This document shows, piece after piece, positions 39,565 through 46,843 of a stretch of DNA of 64,000 nucleotides. The stretch is from the NCBI RefSeq assembly GCF_001434295.1, contig NZ_AZFA01000002.1:1-64000 (forward strand), in the 5' to 3' direction. The translations under genes and the position numbers were made by a program. Under the pieces are notes generated by a model that was not told the DNA's origin, made no database searches, and saw nothing but the letters and a program-made list of their open reading frames with translations. Position 1 is the stretch's first letter. Each line of letters opens with the position of its first letter. Source of the stretch: Companilactobacillus versmoldensis DSM 14857 = KCTC 3814. GTDB lineage: Bacteria > Bacillota > Bacilli > Lactobacillales > Lactobacillaceae.

Positions 39565-40341
39565 CTAGACCTCCATAAGTTGTTCAATCATCGGATAAAT
39601 ATTGTGCTGTTTAAGAACTTCATATAGTCCTAAACGTCCTTTTTGAGTCCACTTAGTGTTTAAAACAGCCTTTTCAGTTCCATCTTTTCGTTTAACCATC
39701 GTTGTATCTGAATGAGTCCAACCATTATGTTGATATTTAGAATAAAGCAACCACGTTTTACCTTGTTTATATTGAATTCCAAGTTCATGAAGTTTAGCGT
39801 TCATTTCTCTACCACTCATCCCATAATCCTTAGCGATAATTGTGATGGTTACTAATGATGGATTAGCAAGAACTTTGTCATAATAAGTAACTTTTGGTCT
39901 GTCCTCTGCCACTTGTTGTTCAGCAATCAACCTACCCTCACGTTCCGTTTTAAGCTGTGTGGCTAATTTAATTAGGTAATCTGGATCAGTTAGTGTTTGT
40001 TCAATTGCTGAATCAGTTAGATAAGCACCATGTTTTCGTATTGTTGGTAGAAACTCTGATGTAACCCAACGTTTGAATTCTTTTGAAGCTGGTAATTTAC
40101 TAGAAAGAATTAAACTATATAATCCCGATTCGTTAATAACTTTCATTTTTTGAATACCAGAGGGTGTAACGATTCGTTCCTCCCTCACATCTTCGACATC
40201 AACGTGATCGCTTATGGCTTTACGTCCATTTTTATATTTCAAGGTATTTGTAATGTCGTTACCAACAAAATAAGGTGCGTTATCAATTTGTACCGTTCGT
40301 ACATTGTTTCCTTTAAAATTAAATTCCTGTAAGTTGTTCAT
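39565..40341 (-). CDS. Phage antirepressor (BRO-N plus KilA-C)
   Basis: 258 residues. N-terminal BRO domain (VRTVQIDNAPYFVGNDI, YSLILSSKLPASKEFKRW) and C-terminal KilAC/ANT domain (YDKVLANPSLVTITIIAKDY then WTQKGRLGLYEVL). Antirepressors inactivate CI and help induction. Directly follows Cro in the early operon. Confidence 0.88.
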   Translation of the reverse strand: MNNLQEFNFKGNNVRTVQIDNAPYFVGNDITNTLKYKNGRKAISDHVDVEDVREERIVTPSGIQKMKVINESGLYSLILSSKLPASKEFKRWVTSEFLPTIRKHGAYLTDSAIEQTLTDPDYLIKLATQLKTEREGRLIAEQQVAEDRPKVTYYDKVLANPSLVTITIIAKDYGMSGREMNAKLHELGIQYKQGKTWLLYSKYQHNGWTHSDTTMVKRKDGTEKAVLNTKWTQKGRLGLYEVLKQHNIYPMIEQLMEV

Positions 40342-40363
40342 TATTTCTTTCCTTCTTTTTTAT

Positions 40364-40567
40364 TTATAGGTTTAAAACTCGTGCTACTTGTTCACGTAGT
40401 TCACGTGACTTAGGTGTCATGTCACCTTTGATTGCTCTATTGAGTTGTTGTGGATTAGCATGAATCAATTCAGCTAACTCTTTTTGAGTCATATCTCGAT
40501 TAAGCAATGCGATCTTAATTGATCGTTCAATGTCATATGCTACCTTTGCGAATTGTTGTTCTGGCAT
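40364..40567 (-). CDS. Cro-like repressor
   Basis: 67 residues from the ATG at 40,567, preceded by AAAGGAGTTG; the longer ORF upstream has no ribosome site. A helix-turn-helix (RDMTQKELAELIHANPQQLNR) fits Cro/XRE proteins. First gene of the early - strand operon, driven by the promoter at 40,745-40,773. Confidence 0.82.
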   Translation of the reverse strand: MPEQQFAKVAYDIERSIKIALLNRDMTQKELAELIHANPQQLNRAIKGDMTPKSRELREQVARVLNL

Positions 40568-40609
40568 GTAATCAACTCCTTTCCATTCTGTTATTTGTTC
40601 ATCAAGTTG

Positions 40610-40638
40610 TTGACAAAATATTAGACTAAGTCTAATAT
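40610..40638 (+). promoter_or_regulatory. Candidate lysogeny promoter (toward cI)
   Basis: TTGACA and TAATAT separated by exactly 17 nt on the + strand, with the operator TTAGACTAAGTCTAA filling the spacer. Transcription would run through the cro promoter region and reach cI after about 185 nt. Confidence 0.6.
40621..40635. promoter_or_regulatory. Operator O1
   Basis: TTAGACTAAGTCTAA, a perfect palindrome with an odd centre, lying between -35 and -10 of the + promoter. Two relatives lie at 40,749 and 40,782. Confidence 0.75.
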
Positions 40639-40744
40639 AAAGACATACTAAATAAGCAATGAAAGACCTACTACTACTGCAATCCTCGCCAAAGTATTGT
40701 ATCGGTGGTCGTCTGTTTTTGTTGCTCAATTACTTGATGAATTA

Positions 40745-40773
40745 ATAATAAGACTAAGTCTAAAATAATGCAA
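40745..40773 (-). promoter_or_regulatory. Candidate early promoter (toward cro)
   Basis: On the - strand TTGCAT and TATTAT are separated by 17 nt, and operator O2 lies in the spacer. The leader to cro would be about 170 nt and overlaps the + strand transcript by about 95 bp. Confidence 0.6.
40749..40763. promoter_or_regulatory. Operator O2
   Basis: TAAGACTAAGTCTAA keeps 13 to 14 positions of O1 and covers the early promoter spacer. Confidence 0.7.
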
Positions 40774-40781
40774 GTATATTT

Positions 40782-40796
40782 TTAGCCTAAGTCTAA
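40782..40796. promoter_or_regulatory. Operator O3
   Basis: TTAGCCTAAGTCTAA differs from O1 at one position. It lies just upstream of the early promoter and close to the cI start. Confidence 0.7.
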
Positions 40797-40829
40797 TTAT
40801 TAGTCGTCATACATTGGAGAAAGCCTATT

Positions 40830-41165
40830 ATGACAACGTTAGATAGAATTAAAAAAATTTCAAAACAAAGAGGTTTTAGTCTTACAAAAGTGAACGATAT
40901 GGCTAATTTGGGTACCAACACTATATATTCATGGAAACATAAAGAGCCTGGAATTAATAATCTTAAGGCTGTTGCTAATGTTTTACACGTATCTGTAGAC
41001 TACCTATTGGGGAAAACGGATGATCCGGATATTAACACTAAATCTAAGAAAGTAGATATCAAAGATGTGATGCAAGACGATTACACTGTTATGAGTTATG
41101 GTGGTAGAGAAATACCACCAGAGGAATTAGAAATGATTAGACGTATCTTAGATGGGGGAAAATAA
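40830..41165 (+). CDS. CI-like phage repressor, XRE family
   Basis: 111 residues. N-terminal helix-turn-helix (TLDRIKKISKQRGFSLTKV then NTIYSWKHKEPGINNLK) as in SinR/XRE repressors; no peptidase domain, which fits regulation through the separate ImmA protease gene behind it. Ribosome site GGAGAAAGCC. Should bind the three TTAGACTAAGTCTAA operators. Confidence 0.85.
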   Translation: MTTLDRIKKISKQRGFSLTKVNDMANLGTNTIYSWKHKEPGINNLKAVANVLHVSVDYLLGKTDDPDINTKSKKVDIKDVMQDDYTVMSYGGREIPPEELEMIRRILDGGK

Positions 41166-41168
41166 TGT

Positions 41169-41567
41169 ATGAGCGATGTTACAACTTATTTATTGAATTA
41201 TGCACTGGATCATCACATAGGATTTGAGCTATTAAATGAGGTAGATTCATTCTGGCCTTCAGTTGCTATACCTGAACGGAATATGATGCTCATTAATACA
41301 AGCTGGTATAAACAGGAAGAATTGCCTATGGTTGTGGCTCATGAGATTGGCCACATGCTTAATGGCGATACCTGCTACATGTATGACCATTCAAATACTG
41401 GAAAGATTTGTTCTGAGGGGGCTGCTAATAAGGTAGCAATCGATTTACTACTACAGTATTGCCGTGATAATGACATCCAATTTAATAACTACATTATGTT
41501 CCTTCAACAATTCTGTATTCTTCTAAGATACGAATATATAGTAAAGAAGAAAATGGTAATGAATTAG
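41169..41567 (+). CDS. ImmA/IrrE-type metallopeptidase
   Basis: 132 residues with the zinc motif VVAHEIGHMLNGD (HExxH) and an EGAANKVAIDLL second-ligand helix, the ImmA/IrrE pattern. ImmA proteases cleave the CI-type repressor and so link induction to the host signal. Starts 3 nt after cI. Confidence 0.88.
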   Translation: MSDVTTYLLNYALDHHIGFELLNEVDSFWPSVAIPERNMMLINTSWYKQEELPMVVAHEIGHMLNGDTCYMYDHSNTGKICSEGAANKVAIDLLLQYCRDNDIQFNNYIMFLQQFCILLRYEYIVKKKMVMN

Positions 41568-41628
41568 CTTTTAATGCATCCCTTCTGATATGCTTATACT
41601 GATTAAATGTATATTTATGGAGGAAATT

Positions 41629-42246
41629 ATGAAAAACAAAGGTTTAGCATTAACGGGATTAACTATTCTTTTAGCTTCAACATTAGTGGCTTGTTCAAGT
41701 GGTAGTGATACAAGTAAAAAATCTGAGAAACCAAATGATGTCAGTACAAAGACAGTTAAAAAGTCTTCAAAAAAGACTAATTCAACAAAAAAAGAAGCTG
41801 CTACTAAAATTCCAACTGATGATAATCATGAATGGTTTTTTAAGGATGATGTTTTTTATGCTGGTATGGAAACATATAAGTTAACCAAATCTGAAATACG
41901 TGATGGTGCTGAAGATGGTACTAAGGTTCTCGTTATTTATACTGATATAACAAATAATTCTAAAAAAGAACAAGATCCATCAAACGTATATATGGTAGTT
42001 CATGCTAAACAAAAAACTGATACTTCAAATGTTGAACTTGAACCAGGCATGATTGGCACCGACGAAAATGGGGATAATCCATTACAACAATATGAAGATA
42101 ACCTCAATAACGCTTTACTACCTGGTAAAACAGTAACTGGTATTTTGACATTCAAACTTGGGGATAACAATAATAACCCTGTCTCATTGGAATTTGATAA
42201 TTCTGATTTCGATAAAATTGGTACTAAAACTTATCAAATTAATTAA
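41629..42246 (+). CDS. Prophage lipoprotein, DUF5067/DUF4352-like
   Basis: 205 residues from the ATG at 41,629 (GGAGG 7 nt upstream). Signal peptide with lipobox LVAC-S (Cys at about 24), a Ser/Lys/Thr linker, then an Ig-like beta domain (KVLVIYTDITNNSKKEQDPS and LLPGKTVTGILTFKL) typical of DUF5067/DUF4352. Lipoproteins at this place, between the immunity genes and integrase, mediate superinfection exclusion in streptococcal phage TP-J34 (Ltp). That role is inferred. Confidence 0.82.
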   Translation: MKNKGLALTGLTILLASTLVACSSGSDTSKKSEKPNDVSTKTVKKSSKKTNSTKKEAATKIPTDDNHEWFFKDDVFYAGMETYKLTKSEIRDGAEDGTKVLVIYTDITNNSKKEQDPSNVYMVVHAKQKTDTSNVELEPGMIGTDENGDNPLQQYEDNLNNALLPGKTVTGILTFKLGDNNNNPVSLEFDNSDFDKIGTKTYQIN

Positions 42247-42254
42247 AGACAAAA

Positions 42255-42301
42255 TAAAAAAGCCATATTCCTACACCGACCAAAGTAGATGGAATATGAC
42301 T
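42255..42301 (-). terminator. Hairpin with - strand T run before the integrase
   Basis: GCCATATTCC (42,262) pairs with GGAATATGAC (one mismatch) and on the - strand a run TTTTTTATTTT follows. It faces opposite to the integrase and may end an antisense transcript from the integrase leader or act bidirectionally for the lipoprotein mRNA. Confidence 0.5.
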
Positions 42302-42371
42302 TAATAAGAAAGTATTTCTAAACGGGCTAAAACTCCCCTATTTAGCTCCTTTAGTATACCATACTGGAGGA

Positions 42372-43493
42372 ATTAAACGTGGCAAAACTTGGACGTATAG
42401 AGTCAAATACTATGATTCTGAAGGTAAACGTAAATCAATATCTAAATCTGGATTTTCCACTTCAAAAGAAGCTAAAACAGCAGGTATTGATGTAGAGACG
42501 AAACATCTTCAGTCAGGCATTTCAAAAAAAGAAAATGTTTCATTTGTAGCTTATTCAAAAGAATGGATAGAAACTTATAAAAAAGGAAATATTACTGAGC
42601 ATAGCTATTATATATATTCTTTAATACCCGTTGAAATTGAAAATCATTTTAAAGATACAAAATTAAAAGATGTTACCAAAATGGAATATCAAAAGATGCT
42701 TAACACGTATGGTAAAACTCACGTCAAAGAGAGCATATCTAAATTAAATAGTCGAATTCGGGCAATTGTTCAAGATGCTATTCAAGAACGTATTATTTAT
42801 ACTGACTTTACTCACGGCGTTACTATAGCAAGTCAAAAAGCAAGTAAACCTGAGGAAGCCAAATACATCAATGAAAATGATGCTAAAGCCTTAAAATCAG
42901 ATTGTTTAAAACATGCTTCAATGAATAAGATGGTTAATTATGAGATAATATTTTCATTAATGACTGGATGTCGTATTGGTGAAGTTTCTGGATTGACATG
43001 GGATAATGTTCATTTTAAAAAGAAAAATGTTTATATTAAACATGGATTTAATTATTCAAAAGTTCAGAATTTCAAAAAGGTAAAAACTGAAACTTCTGAT
43101 CGTGAAATTGCTATTTCAAATTCACTCATAACAATACTTAAACAACTAAAAAAAGAACAACAAGAGCTATTTTTAAAAAAGGGATACAGAGACGAACAGA
43201 ATCTAGTATTCAAAAATTCTAATTTTAATATCATTTCTGATAGTGCTGCCAATCAGGCTTTATCGGATAAATTAAAAAAACTGGAGATATTCCCTATTAT
43301 CACTTTCCATGGATTACGACATACACACGCATCAATTCTAATTTCTCACGGCGTAGATATAGCTTATGTCTCTCAAAGATTAGGTCACAAGAATATAGCT
43401 ATAACTTTAAGCACTTATGCTCACCTTCTTCAAAATGGTAAGAAAGAACAAGAAGAAAAAACTAACCAAATATTAGATGAAAACTTAGGATAA
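42372..43493 (+). CDS. int: Phage tyrosine integrase without canonical start codon
   Basis: The frame reads KRGKTWTYRVKYYD (AP2-like arm-binding domain), a SAM-like core-binding domain (about 42,530-42,800) and a catalytic domain with TGCRIGEVSGLTW (Arg), HGLRHTHAS (His-x-x-Arg) and STYAHLL (Tyr). All catalytic residues are there. But from the stop at 42,297 to the first ATG at 42,681 the frame has no ATG, GTG or TTG. An ATT at 42,372 lies directly after GGAGG. Either a rare ATT start, or the start was lost; a protein from 42,681 would lack the arm domain. End 43,493, next to attR. Confidence 0.8.
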   Translation: MKRGKTWTYRVKYYDSEGKRKSISKSGFSTSKEAKTAGIDVETKHLQSGISKKENVSFVAYSKEWIETYKKGNITEHSYYIYSLIPVEIENHFKDTKLKDVTKMEYQKMLNTYGKTHVKESISKLNSRIRAIVQDAIQERIIYTDFTHGVTIASQKASKPEEAKYINENDAKALKSDCLKHASMNKMVNYEIIFSLMTGCRIGEVSGLTWDNVHFKKKNVYIKHGFNYSKVQNFKKVKTETSDREIAISNSLITILKQLKKEQQELFLKKGYRDEQNLVFKNSNFNIISDSAANQALSDKLKKLEIFPIITFHGLRHTHASILISHGVDIAYVSQRLGHKNIAITLSTYAHLLQNGKKEQEEKTNQILDENLG

Positions 43494-43500
43494 TATTTTG

Positions 43501-43520
43501 GGGCACAAATAGGGCACAAA
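43501..43520 (+). repeat. Candidate integrase arm sites on the attR side
   Basis: GGGCACAAA occurs twice with an 11-bp period, 45 bp before the attR core. It mirrors the TGTCACACAA pair beside attL. Confidence 0.45.
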
Positions 43521-43564
43521 CAAGTTAGAAAGTCAGTGATACCAGTCGTTTAGGTCGGCTACAT

Positions 43565-43581
43565 ATTCCCATACGGGTGAT
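43565..43581 (+). other. attR core
   Basis: ATTCCCATACGGGTGAT, identical to the attL core at 5,835-5,851. Only this 3' tRNA fragment remains on the right side. Confidence 0.9.
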
Positions 43582-43595
43582 TTTTTCTATTCTAA

Positions 43596-43641
43596 TGGCT
43601 GCCGTATCAACGTTCTTTCGTTGCTATGGCGGCTTTTTTTG
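43596..43641 (+). terminator. Original host terminator of tRNA-Glu
   Basis: GCCGTATCAACG pairs with CGTTGCTATGGC around TTCTTT, followed by TTTTTTT. Before integration it probably stood right behind the tRNA gene. Confidence 0.85.
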
Positions 43642-43657
43642 TTTGTGGTTCACTGCC

Positions 43658-43821
43658 GGTACTAAGGAATTCCGGAAATATCGCCGTGGAACGCTGTGGG
43701 CCCACTTTGAATCAATCGAGAAAATCACTCGCTTGTTTCAAAGCTGGACCTTTTTCTAAGCTCCTCCGTCACCAAGAAAAATTTCACAGCTGACGGCGAA
43801 TTTCCTCCACCCCTTAGTGCC
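43658..43821. repeat. Long imperfect palindrome (164 bp), MITE or structured RNA
   Basis: Nested complementary segments: GGTACTAAGG with CCTTAGTGCC (ends), GGAAATaTCGCCGT with ACGGCGAATTTCC, GCTGTG with CACAGC, and an inner hairpin CTTTGAATCAATCGAG with CTCGCTTGTTTCAAAG. The whole element can fold into one long hairpin with bulges. No terminal transposase, no ORF of note, convergent genes on both sides. It fills the 43.6-43.96 kb gap. Confidence 0.75.
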
Positions 43822-43958
43822 TAAATTAGACATTCATATTTTTACTGGTGGATCAAATACCAAATCATATTTTACTTTTACTACTAATGTATTTATTTAA
43901 TTATTTAAAATTGTCTTAAAAATCAAACAAAATTTAAATAAAAAATGGAGCAAATTCA

Positions 43959-44279
43959 TTATGAATTTGTTCCACTAATAAAATTAGCTTCTTCTGGGAA
44001 GTAAAAACCTTTTGTGAGTAGTGCATCTTTTGAATAATCGTTGCTGGGCATATATCCATTCATCAAAAAATCCTTAATATAGAATTTATTATAAATAAAC
44101 GAAAAAACTAAGTGTGATGTCCCTAAAGTAAAGATTCCACTCAAAAATTGGATCAAACCATATTTAACATCGCCTCGAATAAATGCTGGAATACATCCAA
44201 AGAAAAGTGTTGTCCACGAAAAACCAATCTTTGCTTCACGTCTTTGTCCAGTGCGAACATTCGATAAATGTATATTCAT
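43959..44279 (-). CDS. DUF2628-like small membrane protein
   Basis: 106 residues from the ATG at 44,279, preceded by AAGGAGATCCT; a longer ORF lacks a ribosome site. Two or three hydrophobic helices (SWTTLFFGCIPAFIRGD, FLSGIFTLGTSHLVFSFIYN). Pattern matches DUF2628/YidH-like proteins often called HrgC-related. Function unknown. Confidence 0.65.
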   Translation of the reverse strand: MNIHLSNVRTGQRREAKIGFSWTTLFFGCIPAFIRGDVKYGLIQFLSGIFTLGTSHLVFSFIYNKFYIKDFLMNGYMPSNDYSKDALLTKGFYFPEEANFISGTNS

Positions 44280-44365
44280 TAGGATCTCCTTATAGTTAAA
44301 GTTAACACCATTAATATAGTTCACACTTTAAATTGATACAAATATTTGATATCAATCTATTTCAA

Positions 44366-44404
44366 CAAAAAGAAGCCATCTCATATAAGAAGATTGGCTT
44401 CTTG
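44366..44404 (-). terminator. Terminator of the permease gene
   Basis: AAGAAGCC and GGCTTCTT pair, and on the - strand TTTTGTTG follows. Located behind the permease stop. Confidence 0.65.
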
Positions 44405-44440
44405 AAAATTACTTAAAAAATTTCAATAATTATTCATATC

Positions 44441-45499
44441 TTATAAAACAAATGCTCCTACTAATCCAGCTACTAGTCCGAAAGCAAAGACACTTATGAA
44501 GGTGATACTTAGGCTCTTCCAACTTAAAACTGGTTTTAATAGGGCTAGTGATACGATGCTGACTGCTGGTAATGTCATCAACAATGCTGCTGTTGGTCCG
44601 GCTGTTAATCCCAATGCCATTAAGGCTTGTATGATTGGAATCTCACCTGCAGTTGGGATAACGAAAAGTGTTCCGACTAAAGCAAACAAGATCACTGCTA
44701 ACCAGCCGCCGCTTAATCCACCTTGAATAGCTGGGAACAATACTCCCTCGAATGTTCCTAGTAAGAAAACAATAACGACATAGGCGGGAATGCTGTCGAT
44801 AACTAAAGTATAAAAGGCTTTCCACCAACGTTTTAATAAGCTTTCTCCATTTTCTTCTACTGGATCGAAATCTCCCCCTTTGTCAACTTCGACCTGCTTA
44901 TTGTTGCTTAGTTTACCCACCAATGTAGCAATTGCAATTACCATCAAGATCCCAAAAATTATCCTAAAAATCGTAAAGTTCCAACCTAGGACTAGTCCCA
45001 TAAAAATCAAGGTGGCTGGATTCAACAATGGATTTGCTAAAAAGAAAGCCATGATACTATTGACTGAAGCCTTTGATTTTGATAACCCGACTGTTACTGG
45101 GGCTGAACAACAGGTACACATCATGGTTGGTACTCCCATCAAAGTACCGATAACCGTATTTCTCAATCTAGTTCCACCTAAATAACGACGTACCCAACGA
45201 ACTGGAATCAAAACTTGTACTAATGAACCAATGATAATAGCCACTACGAAAGCCTTCCAAACTGATAAGAAGTAAGCAATCGTAAAGGTATATCCTCTTT
45301 GCAAAGATACTCCGACTGTTTTCGCACCAACTCCAGCAATAATTGAATCACCGATCGAATGCGTTGAAGCTGCCGTAATGGCTTTACCATAATATGGCCA
45401 CCACTTAACGTAAAATATCCCTGCAATAAAAATCACGAAAAACAATACCGCAAAAACAATTTGTTGCTTATTGCGATTATTTGAAATTTGACTATCCAA
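44441..45499 (-). CDS. UPF0718/YraQ (DUF318) family permease
   Basis: 352 residues with about eight to ten membrane helices and the hallmark TCCSAPVTVGL motif near residue 130, then a second FVIPTAGEIPIIQALMALG region. The family (COG0701) includes proteins linked to metalloid or organoarsenical export (ArsP), but the substrate here is not determinable. Ribosome site GAGGGGG. No ars regulator beside it. Confidence 0.85.
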   Translation of the reverse strand: MDSQISNNRNKQQIVFAVLFFVIFIAGIFYVKWWPYYGKAITAASTHSIGDSIIAGVGAKTVGVSLQRGYTFTIAYFLSVWKAFVVAIIIGSLVQVLIPVRWVRRYLGGTRLRNTVIGTLMGVPTMMCTCCSAPVTVGLSKSKASVNSIMAFFLANPLLNPATLIFMGLVLGWNFTIFRIIFGILMVIAIATLVGKLSNNKQVEVDKGGDFDPVEENGESLLKRWWKAFYTLVIDSIPAYVVIVFLLGTFEGVLFPAIQGGLSGGWLAVILFALVGTLFVIPTAGEIPIIQALMALGLTAGPTAALLMTLPAVSIVSLALLKPVLSWKSLSITFISVFAFGLVAGLVGAFVL

Positions 45500-45740
45500 T
45501 TTAATTCCCCCTCAATAAAATGTATCCCCTTTCATATATGACTAAGTACAAAACAATTTTTTCAATGATTCCATGAAAATGTGAAACACATCACGACTAT
45601 TTATTCATAAAATCCTTATATCATCAGGATTTTTTCAACTATCAATTTATTTCCAAGCTCTAATTTATCAAGTGATAATTACATTTTGAAGTAATAAAAA
45701 AGGAAATTTCTCATCAACATCCGTTGACAAAGAGTCAAAA

Positions 45741-45788
45741 AAATCAGGACCGAGATTGTAAAAATCACAATTCAGGTCCTGATTTTTC
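45741..45788. terminator. Strong bidirectional hairpin terminator
   Basis: AAATCAGGACC and GGTCCTGATTT pair, extended by GATTGT/CACAAT, with T runs on both strands. Confidence 0.8.
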
Positions 45789-46133
45789 TATTTTTTTGAT
45801 TCAATGAATAAATTGGGAGACTATAGATTTAATATATATACCGGCTTCTAAAGTGTTATTGGCGCTTATATGTAAAAGCCTATGAAGCAATGCTCTCACA
45901 CCTTAAAACCAACTTAACTCGATAACAACTAATCGTTTAAGGCCTAAACTTAGGCGAGAAATTTCGCCAAAACTATTATACAGTCCACGCCCTTAGTCAA
46001 AGCCATTCAAGCCAGTAATTTTCGGCTCACCATTATCCACCAAAAATCCTACGAGACTTCACGATCAGGCCTAATCACTATGACAAAGTGTCACTTTAAA
46101 ATGTAATTGTGAAGGAGATGTGGCGGACCAATA
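45789..46133. other. Gene-free stretch of unknown nature
   Basis: About 345 bp with no convincing ORF on either strand. Local palindromes are seen (GGCCTAAACTTAGGC at about 45,940-45,955 and GGCGAGAAATTTCGCC just after), and G/C content is higher than in neighbouring gaps. It could be a decayed gene or a structured RNA; I cannot decide. Confidence 0.35.
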
Positions 46134-46684
46134 CTACGTACCAAATATCAAATTAACAGTGTCTGATAATTGATGAATTTCTTTGCTTGATGGAAAGTCA
46201 TTTGTCTGCAAGTAATATCCTATCATCCCTAGCATTATGCCACCAATAACATTTATTTCCAAATCTGACTCTGGCCGTTTGAGAGCTGCCTGTAAATTAT
46301 TACTTAAAATATCTTTAATACCATCCATTAGTTGCATTTTAGCTTGTGGAATTGTCATTATCGCGTTTATTGGTCTGCTCCAGCAACTCAGTAATTGTCC
46401 AAGTTCCGGTTCTAGTTCACTAATTGCGTCACTTAAGACAATTCCCTGATTTATGAGTAATAGCTTTTTTTCAAGGTCTCATCAAGCCACGTAAGAATAT
46501 CTTGTAATATTACATCTGTCAGTGCAAATTTATCCTCATAATGTAAATAAAACGTTTTACGACTAATCATAGTTCTGAGTGCAATATCCTTGACAGTAAC
46601 TTTGTCAAAACCATTCTCTATTACTAGGTCAATAAATGATTTTGTGATAACATCGTCAGTTTTTTTCATTCTAAAATCCGTCAT
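46134..46684 (-). pseudogene. TetR-family regulator, frameshifted
   Basis: The N-terminal part (46,451-46,684) is a TetR DNA-binding domain with VTVKDIALRTMISRKTFYLH. It stops at LKKSYYS just after an A7 run. Adding one A at the run (near 46,463-46,470) joins it to the downstream frame (…KKLLLINQGIV…, to LIFGT), giving about 183 residues. So one base is missing in a homopolymer: either real inactivation or a sequencing error. Divergent from the YhgE-like gene, its likely target. Confidence 0.78.
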
Positions 46685-46843
46685 ATCGATTCCTCCATTA
46701 TCAATTTTGTCAATTCTGTAACCTTATGGCTCATATTGCTCCTATTTGTAGCATTAAGACACAAATCATATTAATTTAGCCATGTTTTTAATTTAAAAAT
46801 CAATATAAACTACCCATAGAAAATAAAAAAGGTGGTAATGAAA

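Larger units (their letters stand above)
5835..43581. mobile_element. Complete-looking siphovirus prophage (~37.7 kb)
   Basis: The element is bounded by the 17-bp repeat ATTCCCATACGGGTGAT, once inside the tRNA-Glu gene and once near 43,565. It holds all modules of a temperate HK97-like siphophage in normal order: integration, lysogeny switch, replication, packaging, head, tail, lysis, then an accessory strip next to attL. All structural genes look open. The points against full activity are an integrase frame without a normal start codon and two tRNA-like relics. Confidence 0.93.

Noticed and set aside
40568-40729. N-terminal extension of the Cro ORF starting at TTG 40,729
   Set aside because: No ribosome site, odd composition, and the inner ATG at 40,567 has AAAGGAGT; the extension lies in the switch leader.
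42379-42495. GTG ORF with ideal ribosome spacing at the integrase start
   Set aside because: Its frame has no integrase likeness and ends after about 38 codons; the real integrase sequence is in another frame.
43577-43759. 60-codon ORF starting at attR
   Set aside because: It runs through the tRNA terminator and into the long palindrome and has no ribosome site; the DNA structure explains it.
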